Positions 16,521 to 24,799 of a stretch of DNA of 64,000 nt are shown here, piece by piece. Under the pieces are notes generated by a model, which searched no databases, was not told the origin of the DNA, and saw only the letters and a list, made by a program, of their open reading frames with translations. Each line of letters starts with the position of its first letter. Positions within the stretch are counted from its first letter, which is position 1. Both the position numbers and the translations under genes were made by a program. Source of the DNA: [Clostridium] citroniae WAL-17108 (lineage in GTDB: Bacteria > Bacillota > Clostridia > Lachnospirales > Lachnospiraceae); contig NZ_JH376420.1 of NCBI RefSeq assembly GCF_000233455.1, forward strand, positions 396,176-460,175, read 5' to 3'.

Positions 16521-16673
16521 CTATTTTTCAGAGCCTGCAGAACCAGGAGATCCATAGGCATTGCCGGTTCCCCGGTTCTTGCCTCCATATCCTTTTCTGC
16601 CCTGCTTTCTTTTCAAACATTCATCATCTATCTCATAAACCGCGTTTCCATCGATCACTAAACGGCTATACAT
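16521..16673 (-). CDS. 50-residue conserved hypothetical protein
   Basis: A small gene with ATG at 16673, GGAAGGAG ten bases upstream and stop at 16521 next to the shared terminator. The N-terminus MYSRLVIDGNAVYEIDDECL resembles short proteins common in Lachnospiraceae; the C-terminal half is basic and Gly/Ser-rich (GYGGKNRGTGNAYGSPG). Function is unknown. No signal peptide or membrane helix is visible. Confidence 0.65.
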   Translation of the reverse strand: MYSRLVIDGNAVYEIDDECLKRKQGRKGYGGKNRGTGNAYGSPGSAGSEK

Positions 16674-16817
16674 GGATCTCACTCTCCTTCCATATTATTA
16701 ATATATGCAGTGTCCAGGCTTTGGCGCATCCAATCACTTCTCAACTCAAATATGTGGCATTGTTTGCCGTCCCTTTGCATAAACTTAAGCAAAGAATGAA
16801 AAGGCCGGTGGAAAGAT

Positions 16818-17234
16818 ATGAACCCATCTGATGACTATAAACTTACTGATTTGGATTATCTCATAGGGGACCACCATCTGCAGATGATAAAGGCTGCCCT
16901 CCCCTACCTGGGCGTGCAGGAACAAAAAGCCATATCCCTTTTTGTAAAGGCGCAGGAGCTGCGAAAGACAGTTGAACTTTTTGAAACCGAGGAAGTGGCT
17001 TCCATGGGCATATGCTCCCTGGAAAGTTCGGAAGGGACCGGGTCTTTGCGGGATCTTCTGAAAGCCATACGTCCCTACGGCAATCCCATGGAACGGGATA
17101 TGATCGATATGGCCCAGAATTTCATGGACGGCCAGACTCCCATGGACCAGATGCGCAGGTTCCTGACACCGGAACAGCAGTCCCGTTTCGAGACCATGGA
17201 AATGATGATGACCGCGTTCCAGGCCATGTCGTAA
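16818..17234 (+). CDS. Conserved hypothetical protein, helical
   Basis: 138 residues predicted largely alpha-helical, with HHLQMIKAALPYLGVQEQKAI near the start and a Met-rich end (FETMEMMMTAFQAM). No catalytic motif or membrane segment is visible. It is followed 33 bases later by a second helical protein, and the pair end together, suggesting a two-gene unit whose products may interact. I do not recognise the family. Confidence 0.7.
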   Translation: MNPSDDYKLTDLDYLIGDHHLQMIKAALPYLGVQEQKAISLFVKAQELRKTVELFETEEVASMGICSLESSEGTGSLRDLLKAIRPYGNPMERDMIDMAQNFMDGQTPMDQMRRFLTPEQQSRFETMEMMMTAFQAMS

Positions 17235-17267
17235 TCACATCTTATTTAAGAAAGGATACATAACAGT

Positions 17268-17549
17268 ATGGATGCAAACTGGAAAAAAGATCCACGCCTG
17301 AAATCCATGAGCAAGGAAAAGCTTGCCCTGCTCACAGAATTTGCGGACCGCATTGAACACACGGAAAAAAACAAGCTGATGGAGGCGTTCATGTCCATTA
17401 ATCTGGAAGCCAGGCAAAAGGGGATCCAGTTTAATGACAAGGAGACAGCTCTCCTTGTAACCATCTTAAGTTCAGGCATGCCCTCTACTGAAAAGAAGAA
17501 ACTGGATATGCTGAAAATGTTGTCAAAAAAAATGGCAGGGCCGCGCTGA
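17268..17549 (+). CDS. Conserved hypothetical protein, helical partner of the upstream gene
   Basis: 93 residues, charged and helical (SKEKLALLTEFADRIEHTEKNKLMEAF), ending in LSKKMAGPR. AAGGA lies before the ATG. No recognised domain. Both this and the previous protein share a plan of short helices with a Met-rich C-terminus, which suggests but does not prove related roles. Confidence 0.7.
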   Translation: MDANWKKDPRLKSMSKEKLALLTEFADRIEHTEKNKLMEAFMSINLEARQKGIQFNDKETALLVTILSSGMPSTEKKKLDMLKMLSKKMAGPR

Positions 17550-17592
17550 TCAGGCGCACCCTGCCTTAGAAAATATCAAATGATCCAACTCA

Positions 17593-17614
17593 ATGATTCG
17601 GACCCTGTGTCCGA
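17593..17614. terminator. Hairpin between convergent genes
   Basis: Perfect ten-base arms TGATTCGGAC/GTCCGAATCA with a short loop and only weak T-runs, between the helical pair and the L,D-transpeptidase-like gene. Confidence 0.5.
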
Positions 17615-17626
17615 ATCATATGTTTA

Positions 17627-18424
17627 TCATTTCAGCTGAGTTATATCAGCGGCGATCACGATCCTGGTCTTCTCCGTGGCTGTCTGCACCAATTCCTTGG
17701 CTCTGGATTCAGGAAGCCGGATGCAGCCTGCAGAACCATTATCCGCTGATGCGGTAAAACAGTGAAGGAAAATAGCCGATCCCTTTCCCGGCACACGGTC
17801 CGAATTATAGTCCAGCGCAAGGGCATAATTATAGTAGGGAGAGGCTGCCGCCAGGTTCTCAGCCGAGTTCCAGGACCGGGAAGTCACGGACGTATTCACC
17901 AGCTGATTATAGTAAGAGCTGGAGGGATCATCCACCCAGTAATCCCCCTTTACCACCTTATGATAGGGAAGCATGCTGCCGGGATCCTCCTTCAGGCCAA
18001 AGGCCATGGTAAAACCATAGGTGCCGGACGGGGTCTTGCCATCCCCTTCCCCTTTATCCGAAGTGATGCCTCCCCGTCCCACAACGGATGCCTCTTTCCA
18101 CACCAATTCAAAGGAATCTTCAGACTTGGCGTAATAGTAAGTATCTGCATTGCACCCGCCGGTGCCCACCACCACGATCATCTGGTCCGCCTCCCTGGCA
18201 GCTTCCAGATTCTGGGGCTGAATCACACCGTCCACCACGGCCGGAGCCTTTGTATCCCGGCTGATCTCCACCATCCCGGGGCCTCCTCCCTTATCAGCGC
18301 CCTGCACCCCCTGCACCAGGACTGCCGCATACGCCGTACCGGCTGTTTGCCCTGGCGCCGCTGCCGGGACTGCCGCTGCCAGGACCGCCATTGCCAGGAC
18401 CGCCATTCTTCTATATCGTTTCAT
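17627..18424 (-). CDS. Secreted L,D-transpeptidase-like (YkuD-type) protein
   Basis: Likely forms or edits peptidoglycan cross-links outside the cell. A signal peptide with a long Ala/Val core (AVLAMAVLAAAVPAAAPG) is followed by a domain ending in AIFLHCFTASADNGSAGCIRLP, the His...Ser/Gly-Cys-hydrophobic-Arg pattern of the YkuD catalytic site, with Cys as nucleophile. GDGKTPSGTYGF is also typical. The start at 18424 is favoured by AGGAG 8 bases upstream; an in-frame ATG at 18442 lies in a near-duplicate of the same sequence (ATTCCATATGAA twice) and would add MKRRFH. The gene is alone on its strand. Confidence 0.82.
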   Translation of the reverse strand: MKRYRRMAVLAMAVLAAAVPAAAPGQTAGTAYAAVLVQGVQGADKGGGPGMVEISRDTKAPAVVDGVIQPQNLEAAREADQMIVVVGTGGCNADTYYYAKSEDSFELVWKEASVVGRGGITSDKGEGDGKTPSGTYGFTMAFGLKEDPGSMLPYHKVVKGDYWVDDPSSSYYNQLVNTSVTSRSWNSAENLAAASPYYNYALALDYNSDRVPGKGSAIFLHCFTASADNGSAGCIRLPESRAKELVQTATEKTRIVIAADITQLK

Positions 18425-18576
18425 ATGGAATCTCCTCTTCATATGGAATCTCTCTTAACATAAAATTTCTTTTCCTATTATAACCTGCACCGGTTATAAT
18501 TGGTATTTCTTTTTTCTTACAATTCTCTTTGTAAGGAACCTGATTCCGACCCAAAAAATTGTTAATAAAATTTAAC

Positions 18577-18605
18577 TTGAACATATCCTAAGACCGGCCT
18601 ATAAT
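18577..18605 (+). promoter_or_regulatory. Promoter of the DarA gene
   Basis: TTGAAC, 17 bases, TATAAT, about 60 bases before the start codon. Confidence 0.8.
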
Positions 18606-18666
18606 AAATCCAACATTACATTCAAGGATCCTATTTTCAGGTGATTTCTTGAAAGGAGGCGCGCAT

Positions 18667-18987
18667 ATGCAGTTATTGATCATCATCATTCAGGAAGTTG
18701 ACTACGAACGGCTTTCCAGGGAATTCATCAGGCACCGGATACTGGCTACCAAGTTCTGTACCGAGGGACTGTATCTGAACAAAAAGAACATCACACTGAT
18801 GGTGTGCATTGAAAAAGAACGGGAAAAGGAAATTCTGGAATATATAAAGAACAGCTGTACGGAACGGGTGGAGGAACGCCAGGTATCCGAATATAACGGT
18901 CAGATGTTTGTGGATACATTAAAGGGCGTCAAGGTTGGAGGCGCCACTGTATTTACAGCAGACGTGGACAAGATACTGAAATTCTGA
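18667..18987 (+). CDS. darA: Cyclic-di-AMP receptor, PII-like (DarA/PstA)
   Basis: 106 residues of the PII-like fold that binds c-di-AMP as a trimer. MQLLIIIIQEVDYERL forms the first strand and helix, ATKFCTEGLYL the nucleotide-contact region, and VKVGGATVF near the end matches the characteristic close of DarA. It lacks the longer T-loop of classical nitrogen PII proteins. AAAGGAGG lies 7 bases before the ATG at 18667. It has its own promoter and terminator. The downstream process in this organism is unknown. Confidence 0.85.
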   Translation: MQLLIIIIQEVDYERLSREFIRHRILATKFCTEGLYLNKKNITLMVCIEKEREKEILEYIKNSCTERVEERQVSEYNGQMFVDTLKGVKVGGATVFTADVDKILKF

Positions 18988-19038
18988 TCCTGAGTTTCAG
19001 CTTCCGGTCAGGGAACCGGTTGAACAGGACAGCACAAG

Positions 19039-19078
19039 GAATGGCATGCCGCAGACAACACGGCATGCCATTCTTTTT
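19039..19078 (+). terminator. Terminator of darA
   Basis: Perfect 13-base arms GAATGGCATGCCG/CGGCATGCCATTC with a nine-base loop, then TTTTTAT. Confidence 0.9.
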
Positions 19079-19110
19079 ATCAATCTCTGTTACATAATCC
19101 GCGACCGCTT

Positions 19111-21525
19111 TTATTTGCAGACAATATTGATGATCTTGCCCGGTACGTAGATTTCCTTTACAATATTACCGGCCAGCTTGTCCTTAACAGCTTCCCTGCC
19201 GGCTGCCAGCGCATCCTCTTTGGAAATGTCGGCGGGCAGATGGATCACGGAACGGGTCTTGCCATTTACCTGGACCGCCACCTCAATCTCATCATCCTTC
19301 ATGGCTTCCTCGTCACATTCCGGCCACTGGGCATGGAATACGCTGTCCGTGCCGCCCAGCTGCTGCCACAGTTCTTCTCCAATATGAGGGGCAAAGGGTG
19401 CCAGGAGAATGACAAATGTCCTCAGTGTCTCCTTGTCAATGCCGCCCTCCTTCTTTGCCAGATCGATCATCTTGTTGTTGTATTCCATAAAACCGGAGAT
19501 AACCGTATTCAGGCTGAACTGGTTAAAGCGGTACTCAATATCGTATACCAGTTTATGGCGCAGCTTGATCATTTCCCTGGTGGCCTCTATCTCCTTGTCT
19601 TTGTTGTCCATCACAAGGTTCCAGAATCGGTTCAGGAACCTGGAAACGCCTTCGATCCCCCTGTCGTCCCACTCTGCATCCAGTTCAGGCGGTCCCACAA
19701 ACAATTCATACAGCCTTAAGGAATCACAGCCATAGTCCCTTACCAGATCGTCAGGGGATACCACGTTGCCTTTGGACTTACTCATCTTGATTCCGTTTTT
19801 GCCCGTGATCATGCCCTGGTTAAACAGCTTCTTAAAGGGTTCGTCAAAGTCAATGGCCCCGATGTCACACAGGAATTTTGTGTAAAAACGCGAGTACAGC
19901 AGATGGAGCACTGCATGCTCTACACCGCCGATATACATATCAACCGGCAGGTACTTGTCTGCCTTTTCCCTGGATACAAGCTCCTCTTTATTATGGCTGT
20001 CCACATAGCGCAGGAAATACCAGGAGGAACCAGCCCACTGGGGCATGGTGTTGGTTTCACGTTTGGCAGGCGCCCCGCAAACCGGGCAGGTGGTATTCAC
20101 CCACTGGTCAATGGCTGCCAGAGGTGATTCTCCTGTTCCGGTAGGCTGATAGCTCTCCACCTCGGGAAGCCTTAAGGGAAGCTCTTCCTCAGGCACAGGC
20201 ACGCAGCCGCACTTGGGGCAGTGGATAATGGGGATGGGCTCTCCCCAGTAGCGCTGGCGCGAAAATACCCAGTCGCGCAGCTTATAGTTAACCGTCTTGT
20301 GGCCGAATCCCTTTTCCTCGATCATATGGGGCGCTTCCTTTTTAAGGACAGCTGACTCCATGCCATTCCAATCACCGGAATTGATCATGATGCCGCTTGC
20401 CTCCGTGTACGCCTCGGTCATATCTTCGATCTCAACGCCGTCCTTTGCAATAACCTGTACAATGGGAAGGCCGAATTTCTTTGCAAACTCAAAGTCCCTG
20501 TCGTCATGGGCAGGCACGCACATGATGGCTCCCGTGCCGTAGTCTGAAAGTACATAGTCGGACAGCCAGATGGGTGTCTTTGCGCCGTTTAACGGGTTGA
20601 TGGCATAGCTGCCTGTAAACACGCCCGTCTTATCCTTGGCCTGCATACGGTCTACATTGGAGCGCATGGAGGAATCAAAGATATACTGTTCAACCGCCTC
20701 CCTGGTCTCATCCGTGGCCAGGCTCTTGGCCAGCTCGTGCTCAGGGGCAAGCACCATAAAGGTGGCGCCGTACAGGGTGTCCGGTCTTGTGGTGTAGACC
20801 GTGATCTTCTCCTCACGTCCATCAATGGGGAAATCCACCTCTGCGCCATAGGATTTACCAATCCAGTCTGTCTGCATCTTCTTAACTTTCTCAGGCCAGT
20901 CCAGCTTGTCCAGGTCATTTAACAGGCGCTCTGCATAGGCAGTGATCTTTAACATCCACTGGCGCAGGTTCTTTTTGGTCACGGCAGTGCCGCAGCGCTC
21001 GCAGCAGCCGTTTACCACTTCCTCATTGGCAAGGCCGGTCTTACAGGAAGGACACCAGTTAATAGGGAACTCCTTCTCATAGGCCAGGCCCTTTTTGAAC
21101 ATCTGTACAAAGATCCACTGGGTCCACTTGTAGAAATCAGGGTCCGTGGTGTTGACCTCCATATCCCAGTCATAAATGGCGGCAATCTGTTTGATCTGCT
21201 TTTTAATATTGGAAATGTTGGCTTCCGTGGACTTAGCCGGATGAACCCCCATCTTGATCGCGTAGTTCTCAGCAGGAAGGCCGAATGCGTCCCAGCCCAT
21301 GGGATGGATCACATATTTTCCCTTTAACAGCTGGTATCTGCTCCACACATCGGAGATTACATATCCCCTCCAGTGGCCCACATGAAGGCCGCTGCCTGAC
21401 GGATATGGGAACATATCCAGACAATAATACTTTTCTTTCTTGCCATCATTGACATTGATGGGCTTTTCCTCCCAGTTTTCACGCCACTTTTTCTCAATCG
21501 CGCTGTGATTGTACTGTGTTGCCAT
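19111..21525 (-). CDS. leuS: Leucyl-tRNA synthetase
   Basis: Charges tRNA-Leu. The 804 residues are standard for bacterial LeuRS. The class I signatures are present: HVGH in PYPSGSGLHVGHWRGY near residue 45 and KMSKSKGN near 570. The CP1 editing domain contains TTRPDTLYGATFMV near 245 and the zinc-type CxxC insert (CPKCGC, CPVCGA). AGGAATGAAAT precedes the ATG. Expression is controlled by a T-box leader with a Leu (CTG) specifier and by an additional palindrome between that terminator and the start codon. Confidence 0.98.
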   Translation of the reverse strand: MATQYNHSAIEKKWRENWEEKPINVNDGKKEKYYCLDMFPYPSGSGLHVGHWRGYVISDVWSRYQLLKGKYVIHPMGWDAFGLPAENYAIKMGVHPAKSTEANISNIKKQIKQIAAIYDWDMEVNTTDPDFYKWTQWIFVQMFKKGLAYEKEFPINWCPSCKTGLANEEVVNGCCERCGTAVTKKNLRQWMLKITAYAERLLNDLDKLDWPEKVKKMQTDWIGKSYGAEVDFPIDGREEKITVYTTRPDTLYGATFMVLAPEHELAKSLATDETREAVEQYIFDSSMRSNVDRMQAKDKTGVFTGSYAINPLNGAKTPIWLSDYVLSDYGTGAIMCVPAHDDRDFEFAKKFGLPIVQVIAKDGVEIEDMTEAYTEASGIMINSGDWNGMESAVLKKEAPHMIEEKGFGHKTVNYKLRDWVFSRQRYWGEPIPIIHCPKCGCVPVPEEELPLRLPEVESYQPTGTGESPLAAIDQWVNTTCPVCGAPAKRETNTMPQWAGSSWYFLRYVDSHNKEELVSREKADKYLPVDMYIGGVEHAVLHLLYSRFYTKFLCDIGAIDFDEPFKKLFNQGMITGKNGIKMSKSKGNVVSPDDLVRDYGCDSLRLYELFVGPPELDAEWDDRGIEGVSRFLNRFWNLVMDNKDKEIEATREMIKLRHKLVYDIEYRFNQFSLNTVISGFMEYNNKMIDLAKKEGGIDKETLRTFVILLAPFAPHIGEELWQQLGGTDSVFHAQWPECDEEAMKDDEIEVAVQVNGKTRSVIHLPADISKEDALAAGREAVKDKLAGNIVKEIYVPGKIINIVCK

Positions 21526-21612
21526 AATTTCATTCCTCCATTGGTTATCTCAGGGCAGGTGAACCATATAACATTCGGGACTTCTTACCCGCAGTGCGAT
21601 TCCGGCGGAGCG

Positions 21613-21661
21613 TTTTTTATATCATAGGGAACTCCAGAGAAATCTCCTATGATATAAAAAA
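21613..21661. repeat. 16-bp perfect palindrome between the T-box terminator and leuS
   Basis: TTTTTTATATCATAGG at 21613-21628 pairs perfectly with 21646-21661. It overlaps the T-run of the T-box terminator and would form a second strong hairpin with its own T-run, about 90 bases before the leuS start. Confidence 0.75.
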
Positions 21662-21930
21662 GCCCTGCGTCTCTATCCTCTAGAGACGCAAAGCCAATGT
21701 CCTCGCGCGGTACCACTCTGGTTCATGCCTTCTGACGCATGCACTTGTTCCTCTTATAACGGTAAGGGTTCCGTCCTGTCCTACTGAGATCCGATCCCGA
21801 TGGGACATCTCCTTTGGGCCAGGCTACTCCAGGGCCAGTTCAACAACCTTCTGTCACCGGCTCACACCAGCCGCCGGCTCTCTGTATCCATAGGGTTATC
21901 TACTATTCCCCTTCTGCGTATTTGCACTAA
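21662..21930 (-). promoter_or_regulatory. T-box riboswitch leader of leuS (Leu specifier)
   Basis: The conserved antiterminator sequence TGGTACCGCG is at 21706-21715 on the minus strand, after AGAG. It is followed by a terminator hairpin (GCGTCTC/GAGACGC at 21667-21689) and T-run. Upstream, the stem I region includes AGAGAGCCGG. The likely specifier is CTG (Leu) at 21836-21838, in the context TGAA-CTG. Uncharged tRNA-Leu would favour readthrough into leuS. Confidence 0.88.
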
Positions 21931-21935
21931 AGCAT

Positions 21936-21964
21936 AATTTAGCACATTTCCATGACAGTGTCAA
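21936..21964 (-). promoter_or_regulatory. Promoter of the leuS leader
   Basis: Perfect TTGACA, 17 bases, TAAATT on the minus strand, immediately before the T-box leader and overlapping the end of the upstream gene's trailer. Confidence 0.75.
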
Positions 21965-21967
21965 CCT

Positions 21968-22327
21968 CTACAGGCGAAAAAAGTCAGCTGCTGTCATCTC
22001 TGACCAGGCCGCTTTATAAGGGGTTCTGGCGCACCGGGCTGTCCGGGCATGCCGGTGGGGCTTAGCCGCCTTAGCCCACTTGGCCGGCGTCTCATGTCTG
22101 GAAGGTTTGGCCGGACCTCCGATACGCGCCTCATCTGTGAAAAGGACGCAGTAACCTTCCAGGTCACGGATCCATCCCCTGTCAAACCAACCGTACTGTA
22201 ATCCTTCAAAACTGTAAACAGCTCCTTCAGCAATATAGGCCGCTGGCGTTCCGTCAAACAGGTAGATGTGCTCCCTGTCCTTGTCCAGATACGCTGCCGG
22301 CATTCCTTCCTTATTATAAAATGTCAT
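21968..22327 (-). CDS. 4-fold beta-flower-type protein
   Basis: 119 residues. The N-terminal half repeats a short strand-turn-strand unit (PAAYLDKDREHIYLFDG, PAAYIAEGAVYSFEG, GWFDRGWIRDLEG), the pattern of proteins named 4-fold beta flower, whose function is unknown. The C-terminal half is basic and low-complexity (Ala, Lys, Arg, His, Pro). It ends at the leuS promoter, so its transcript may read into the T-box leader. Confidence 0.65.
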   Translation of the reverse strand: MTFYNKEGMPAAYLDKDREHIYLFDGTPAAYIAEGAVYSFEGLQYGWFDRGWIRDLEGYCVLFTDEARIGGPAKPSRHETPAKWAKAAKPHRHARTARCARTPYKAAWSEMTAADFFRL

Positions 22328-22514
22328 GTCCCGGTTCTCCCATTTTCTTTTTTACAATGGATTTATTATACTACGCCCTTTCCCCACATTCAATCTTTAT
22401 CTTTTCTTAACATTTTTCTAACGCCCCATTCACTTGCTTTGACCGTTGTCCCTATGCTAAGCTTTATATAAGGCATATCCTAAAACAAAATAACGGACAA
22501 CAGGAGGTAACTTA

Positions 22515-24053
22515 TTGAATCAGAAACTCAAAGAAAAAATCACAGAATCCCTATCATCTGTGCTGCCCGTTACCTGTATCGTATTGATACTTGGAATCAC
22601 CATTGCCCCCATTCCCCTGGACCCGCTGATGCTGTTTTTGGCAGGGGCCGCTTTCCTTATTATAGGTATGGGATTTTTCACACTGGGGGTAGATATGGCC
22701 ATGATGCCCATCGGGGAAAAGGTAGGGGCACAGCTGGCCAAGGCGAAACGACTTCCAATCATCATACTGGCATGTATTATCATGGGCGCAATTGTAACCG
22801 TTGCCGAACCGGACCTTCAGGTCCTGGCAGGACAGACGCCGGCCGTACCTGACATGGTACTGATCCTCACCGTAGCCGCAGGCGTGGGTCTGTTTCTGGC
22901 CCTGGCATTCCTCCGCTCCCTTTTCGGATGGAGCCTGTCCCATATTCTTATGGTCTGCTATCTCATTCTGTTCATCATGGCCTTCTATATTCCAGGTGAC
23001 TTTCTTGCAGTGGCATTTGACTCCGGAGGCGTGACCACCGGCCCCATAACAGTTCCCTTTATTATGGCTCTTGGCATGGGTCTGTCCTCCATCGGCCAGG
23101 GGAAAAATCAGGACAGTGACAGCTTCGGCCTTGTTGCCCTGTGCTCCATCGGTCCCATCCTTTCGGTTATGATCCTGGGTTTTATCTACCAGTCATCCTC
23201 AGGCACCTATGAGCCAACGGTTATTCCCTCCATCAGCAATTCCCAGGATTTATGGCTGGCATTTCAGAATGAGTTGCCCGAATACGCCATGGAGGTATTT
23301 ACCGCCCTGTTCCCCATCCTGATATTCTTTATCATTTTCCAAATCTTTTTCTTAAAAATGCGTAAAAGACAGGTTGTGAAGATCCTGGTGGGAATGTTAT
23401 ACTCTTATATTGGACTGACGCTGTTCCTCACAGGGGTCAACGTAGGGTTCATGCCCGCGGGCAGTTACCTGGGCAAGCAGATCGCTTCCCTTTCCTACCG
23501 GTGGGTCCTGATCCCCATCGCCATGCTCATTGGTTTTTACATTGTAAAGGCGGAACCTGCCGTGCAGGTATTAAACAAGCAGGTGGCGGAGGTGACGGGC
23601 GGCACCATATCCGAGGCAACCATGATGAAAGGCCTGTCCATTGGAATGGCTCTTTCCCTGGGATTATCCATGCTTCGGGTCATGACCGGACTTCCTCTTA
23701 TGAGCCTGCTCTTACCAGGATATGCTCTGGCCCTGGGGCTGTCATTTGTGGTTCCTCCTGTCTTTACTTCCATTGCATTTGACTCTGGCGGTGTTGCATC
23801 CGGTCCCATGACCGCAACCTTCCTGCTCCCCTTTGCAATGGGCGCATGCGAAGCGCTGGGCGGGAATATCCTGACAGATGCATTCGGCATTGTGGCCATG
23901 GTGGCCATGACGCCCCTTATTATCATACAATTTATCGGCTTATCCTATGAGATCAAGACGAAAAGGGCAAAAAGCGATTCACGGCTGTCCTACGTTGATA
24001 TGAACAGTGAATTTATCGAATTAGAAAAGGAGGACTCCGATGAACATGAATAG
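22515..24053 (+). CDS. DUF1538 membrane protein, internally duplicated
   Basis: A 512-residue integral membrane protein, probably a transporter, with two homologous halves. The same signatures appear twice: a G-V-(D/N) ... MPxG segment (LGVDMAMMPIGEKVG; TGVNVGFMPAGSYLG) and FDSGGV(T/A)(T/S)GP(I/M)T (near residues 168 and 420). Each half has about six helices, suggesting an inverted or tandem repeat fold. The start is TTG with AGGAGG 7 bases upstream. It overlaps the next gene by 14 bases, a tandem PII-like regulator. The substrate is unknown; the pairing suggests signal-controlled transport. Confidence 0.82.
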   Translation: MNQKLKEKITESLSSVLPVTCIVLILGITIAPIPLDPLMLFLAGAAFLIIGMGFFTLGVDMAMMPIGEKVGAQLAKAKRLPIIILACIIMGAIVTVAEPDLQVLAGQTPAVPDMVLILTVAAGVGLFLALAFLRSLFGWSLSHILMVCYLILFIMAFYIPGDFLAVAFDSGGVTTGPITVPFIMALGMGLSSIGQGKNQDSDSFGLVALCSIGPILSVMILGFIYQSSSGTYEPTVIPSISNSQDLWLAFQNELPEYAMEVFTALFPILIFFIIFQIFFLKMRKRQVVKILVGMLYSYIGLTLFLTGVNVGFMPAGSYLGKQIASLSYRWVLIPIAMLIGFYIVKAEPAVQVLNKQVAEVTGGTISEATMMKGLSIGMALSLGLSMLRVMTGLPLMSLLLPGYALALGLSFVVPPVFTSIAFDSGGVASGPMTATFLLPFAMGACEALGGNILTDAFGIVAMVAMTPLIIIQFIGLSYEIKTKRAKSDSRLSYVDMNSEFIELEKEDSDEHE

Positions 24054-24732
24054 TATCAGATGGATGGCCGCCATTGTGGACCGGGGCAAGGGCAACAAGG
24101 CTGCATCCATTTTCCATGAACACCACCTGGAAATCCTTCTGGCAGTCAGGGGACACGGAACTGCCAGCTCCGCCATCATGGACTGCCTGGGACTGGATGA
24201 ACCGGAAAAGGATCTGGTTCTGGGAATCGCAACCGGCACCGATGCCCATCAGGCAATGGAGGCTCTAAAACACAAGATGGAGTTTGACAAGCCAGGACAT
24301 GGAATTGCATTTTCCATCCCGCTTTCAGGAATCAGTATTGCTGCTTCCAATTTTCTAAAGGATTGGGATACATCCCAGACACAGATCACAGCTTGTGCTA
24401 AGGAGGATACATCTATGCCAGACAGCAAACACTACGAATTAATCGCCACAGTTATCAATACGGATCTGTCCACACCGGTCATGGAGGCTGCCAGAAAGGC
24501 CGGCTGCCACGGTGGCACCCTTGTAAAAGCCAGGGAGATCGGCACCGATGAGGGAAAGAAGCTCTTCGGCCTGACCCTTTCCCAGGAAAAGGCCATCCTC
24601 CTTATCCTTACCCCTGTTTCCGGAAAACAGCCCATACTCAAGGCGATCTGCGAGACGGTACTGCAGGAGACCGGGGAACATGCGGTCGCATTTTCCATGC
24701 CGGTGGATGAGGTGCAGGGAATCAGCGGTTAG
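24040..24732 (+). CDS. Tandem PII-like signalling protein
   Basis: 230 residues comprising two PII-fold halves. The first half runs to about residue 115; the second begins near MPDSKHYELIATVIN and contains ARKAGCHGGTLVKAREIG and LSQEKAILLILTP, resembling the GlnB ordering. Classical T-loop tyrosine is not evident. It overlaps the DUF1538 gene and is therefore probably made with it, like GlnK with AmtB or SbtB with SbtA. Which ligand it binds cannot be told from the sequence. Confidence 0.72.
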   Translation: MNMNSIRWMAAIVDRGKGNKAASIFHEHHLEILLAVRGHGTASSAIMDCLGLDEPEKDLVLGIATGTDAHQAMEALKHKMEFDKPGHGIAFSIPLSGISIAASNFLKDWDTSQTQITACAKEDTSMPDSKHYELIATVINTDLSTPVMEAARKAGCHGGTLVKAREIGTDEGKKLFGLTLSQEKAILLILTPVSGKQPILKAICETVLQETGEHAVAFSMPVDEVQGISG

Positions 24733-24736
24733 GATC

Positions 24737-24778
24737 TGACAAATAGGCCGGGCGGATGATTTTGCCCGGCCCTTGTCA
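24737..24778. terminator. Hairpin between the PII and GGDEF genes
   Basis: Arms GGCCGGGC/GCCCGGCC extended outward by TGACAA/TTGTCA; convergent genes lie on either side. Confidence 0.65.
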
Positions 24779-24799
24779 ACTGAGGGTATGTTTTTCAAT

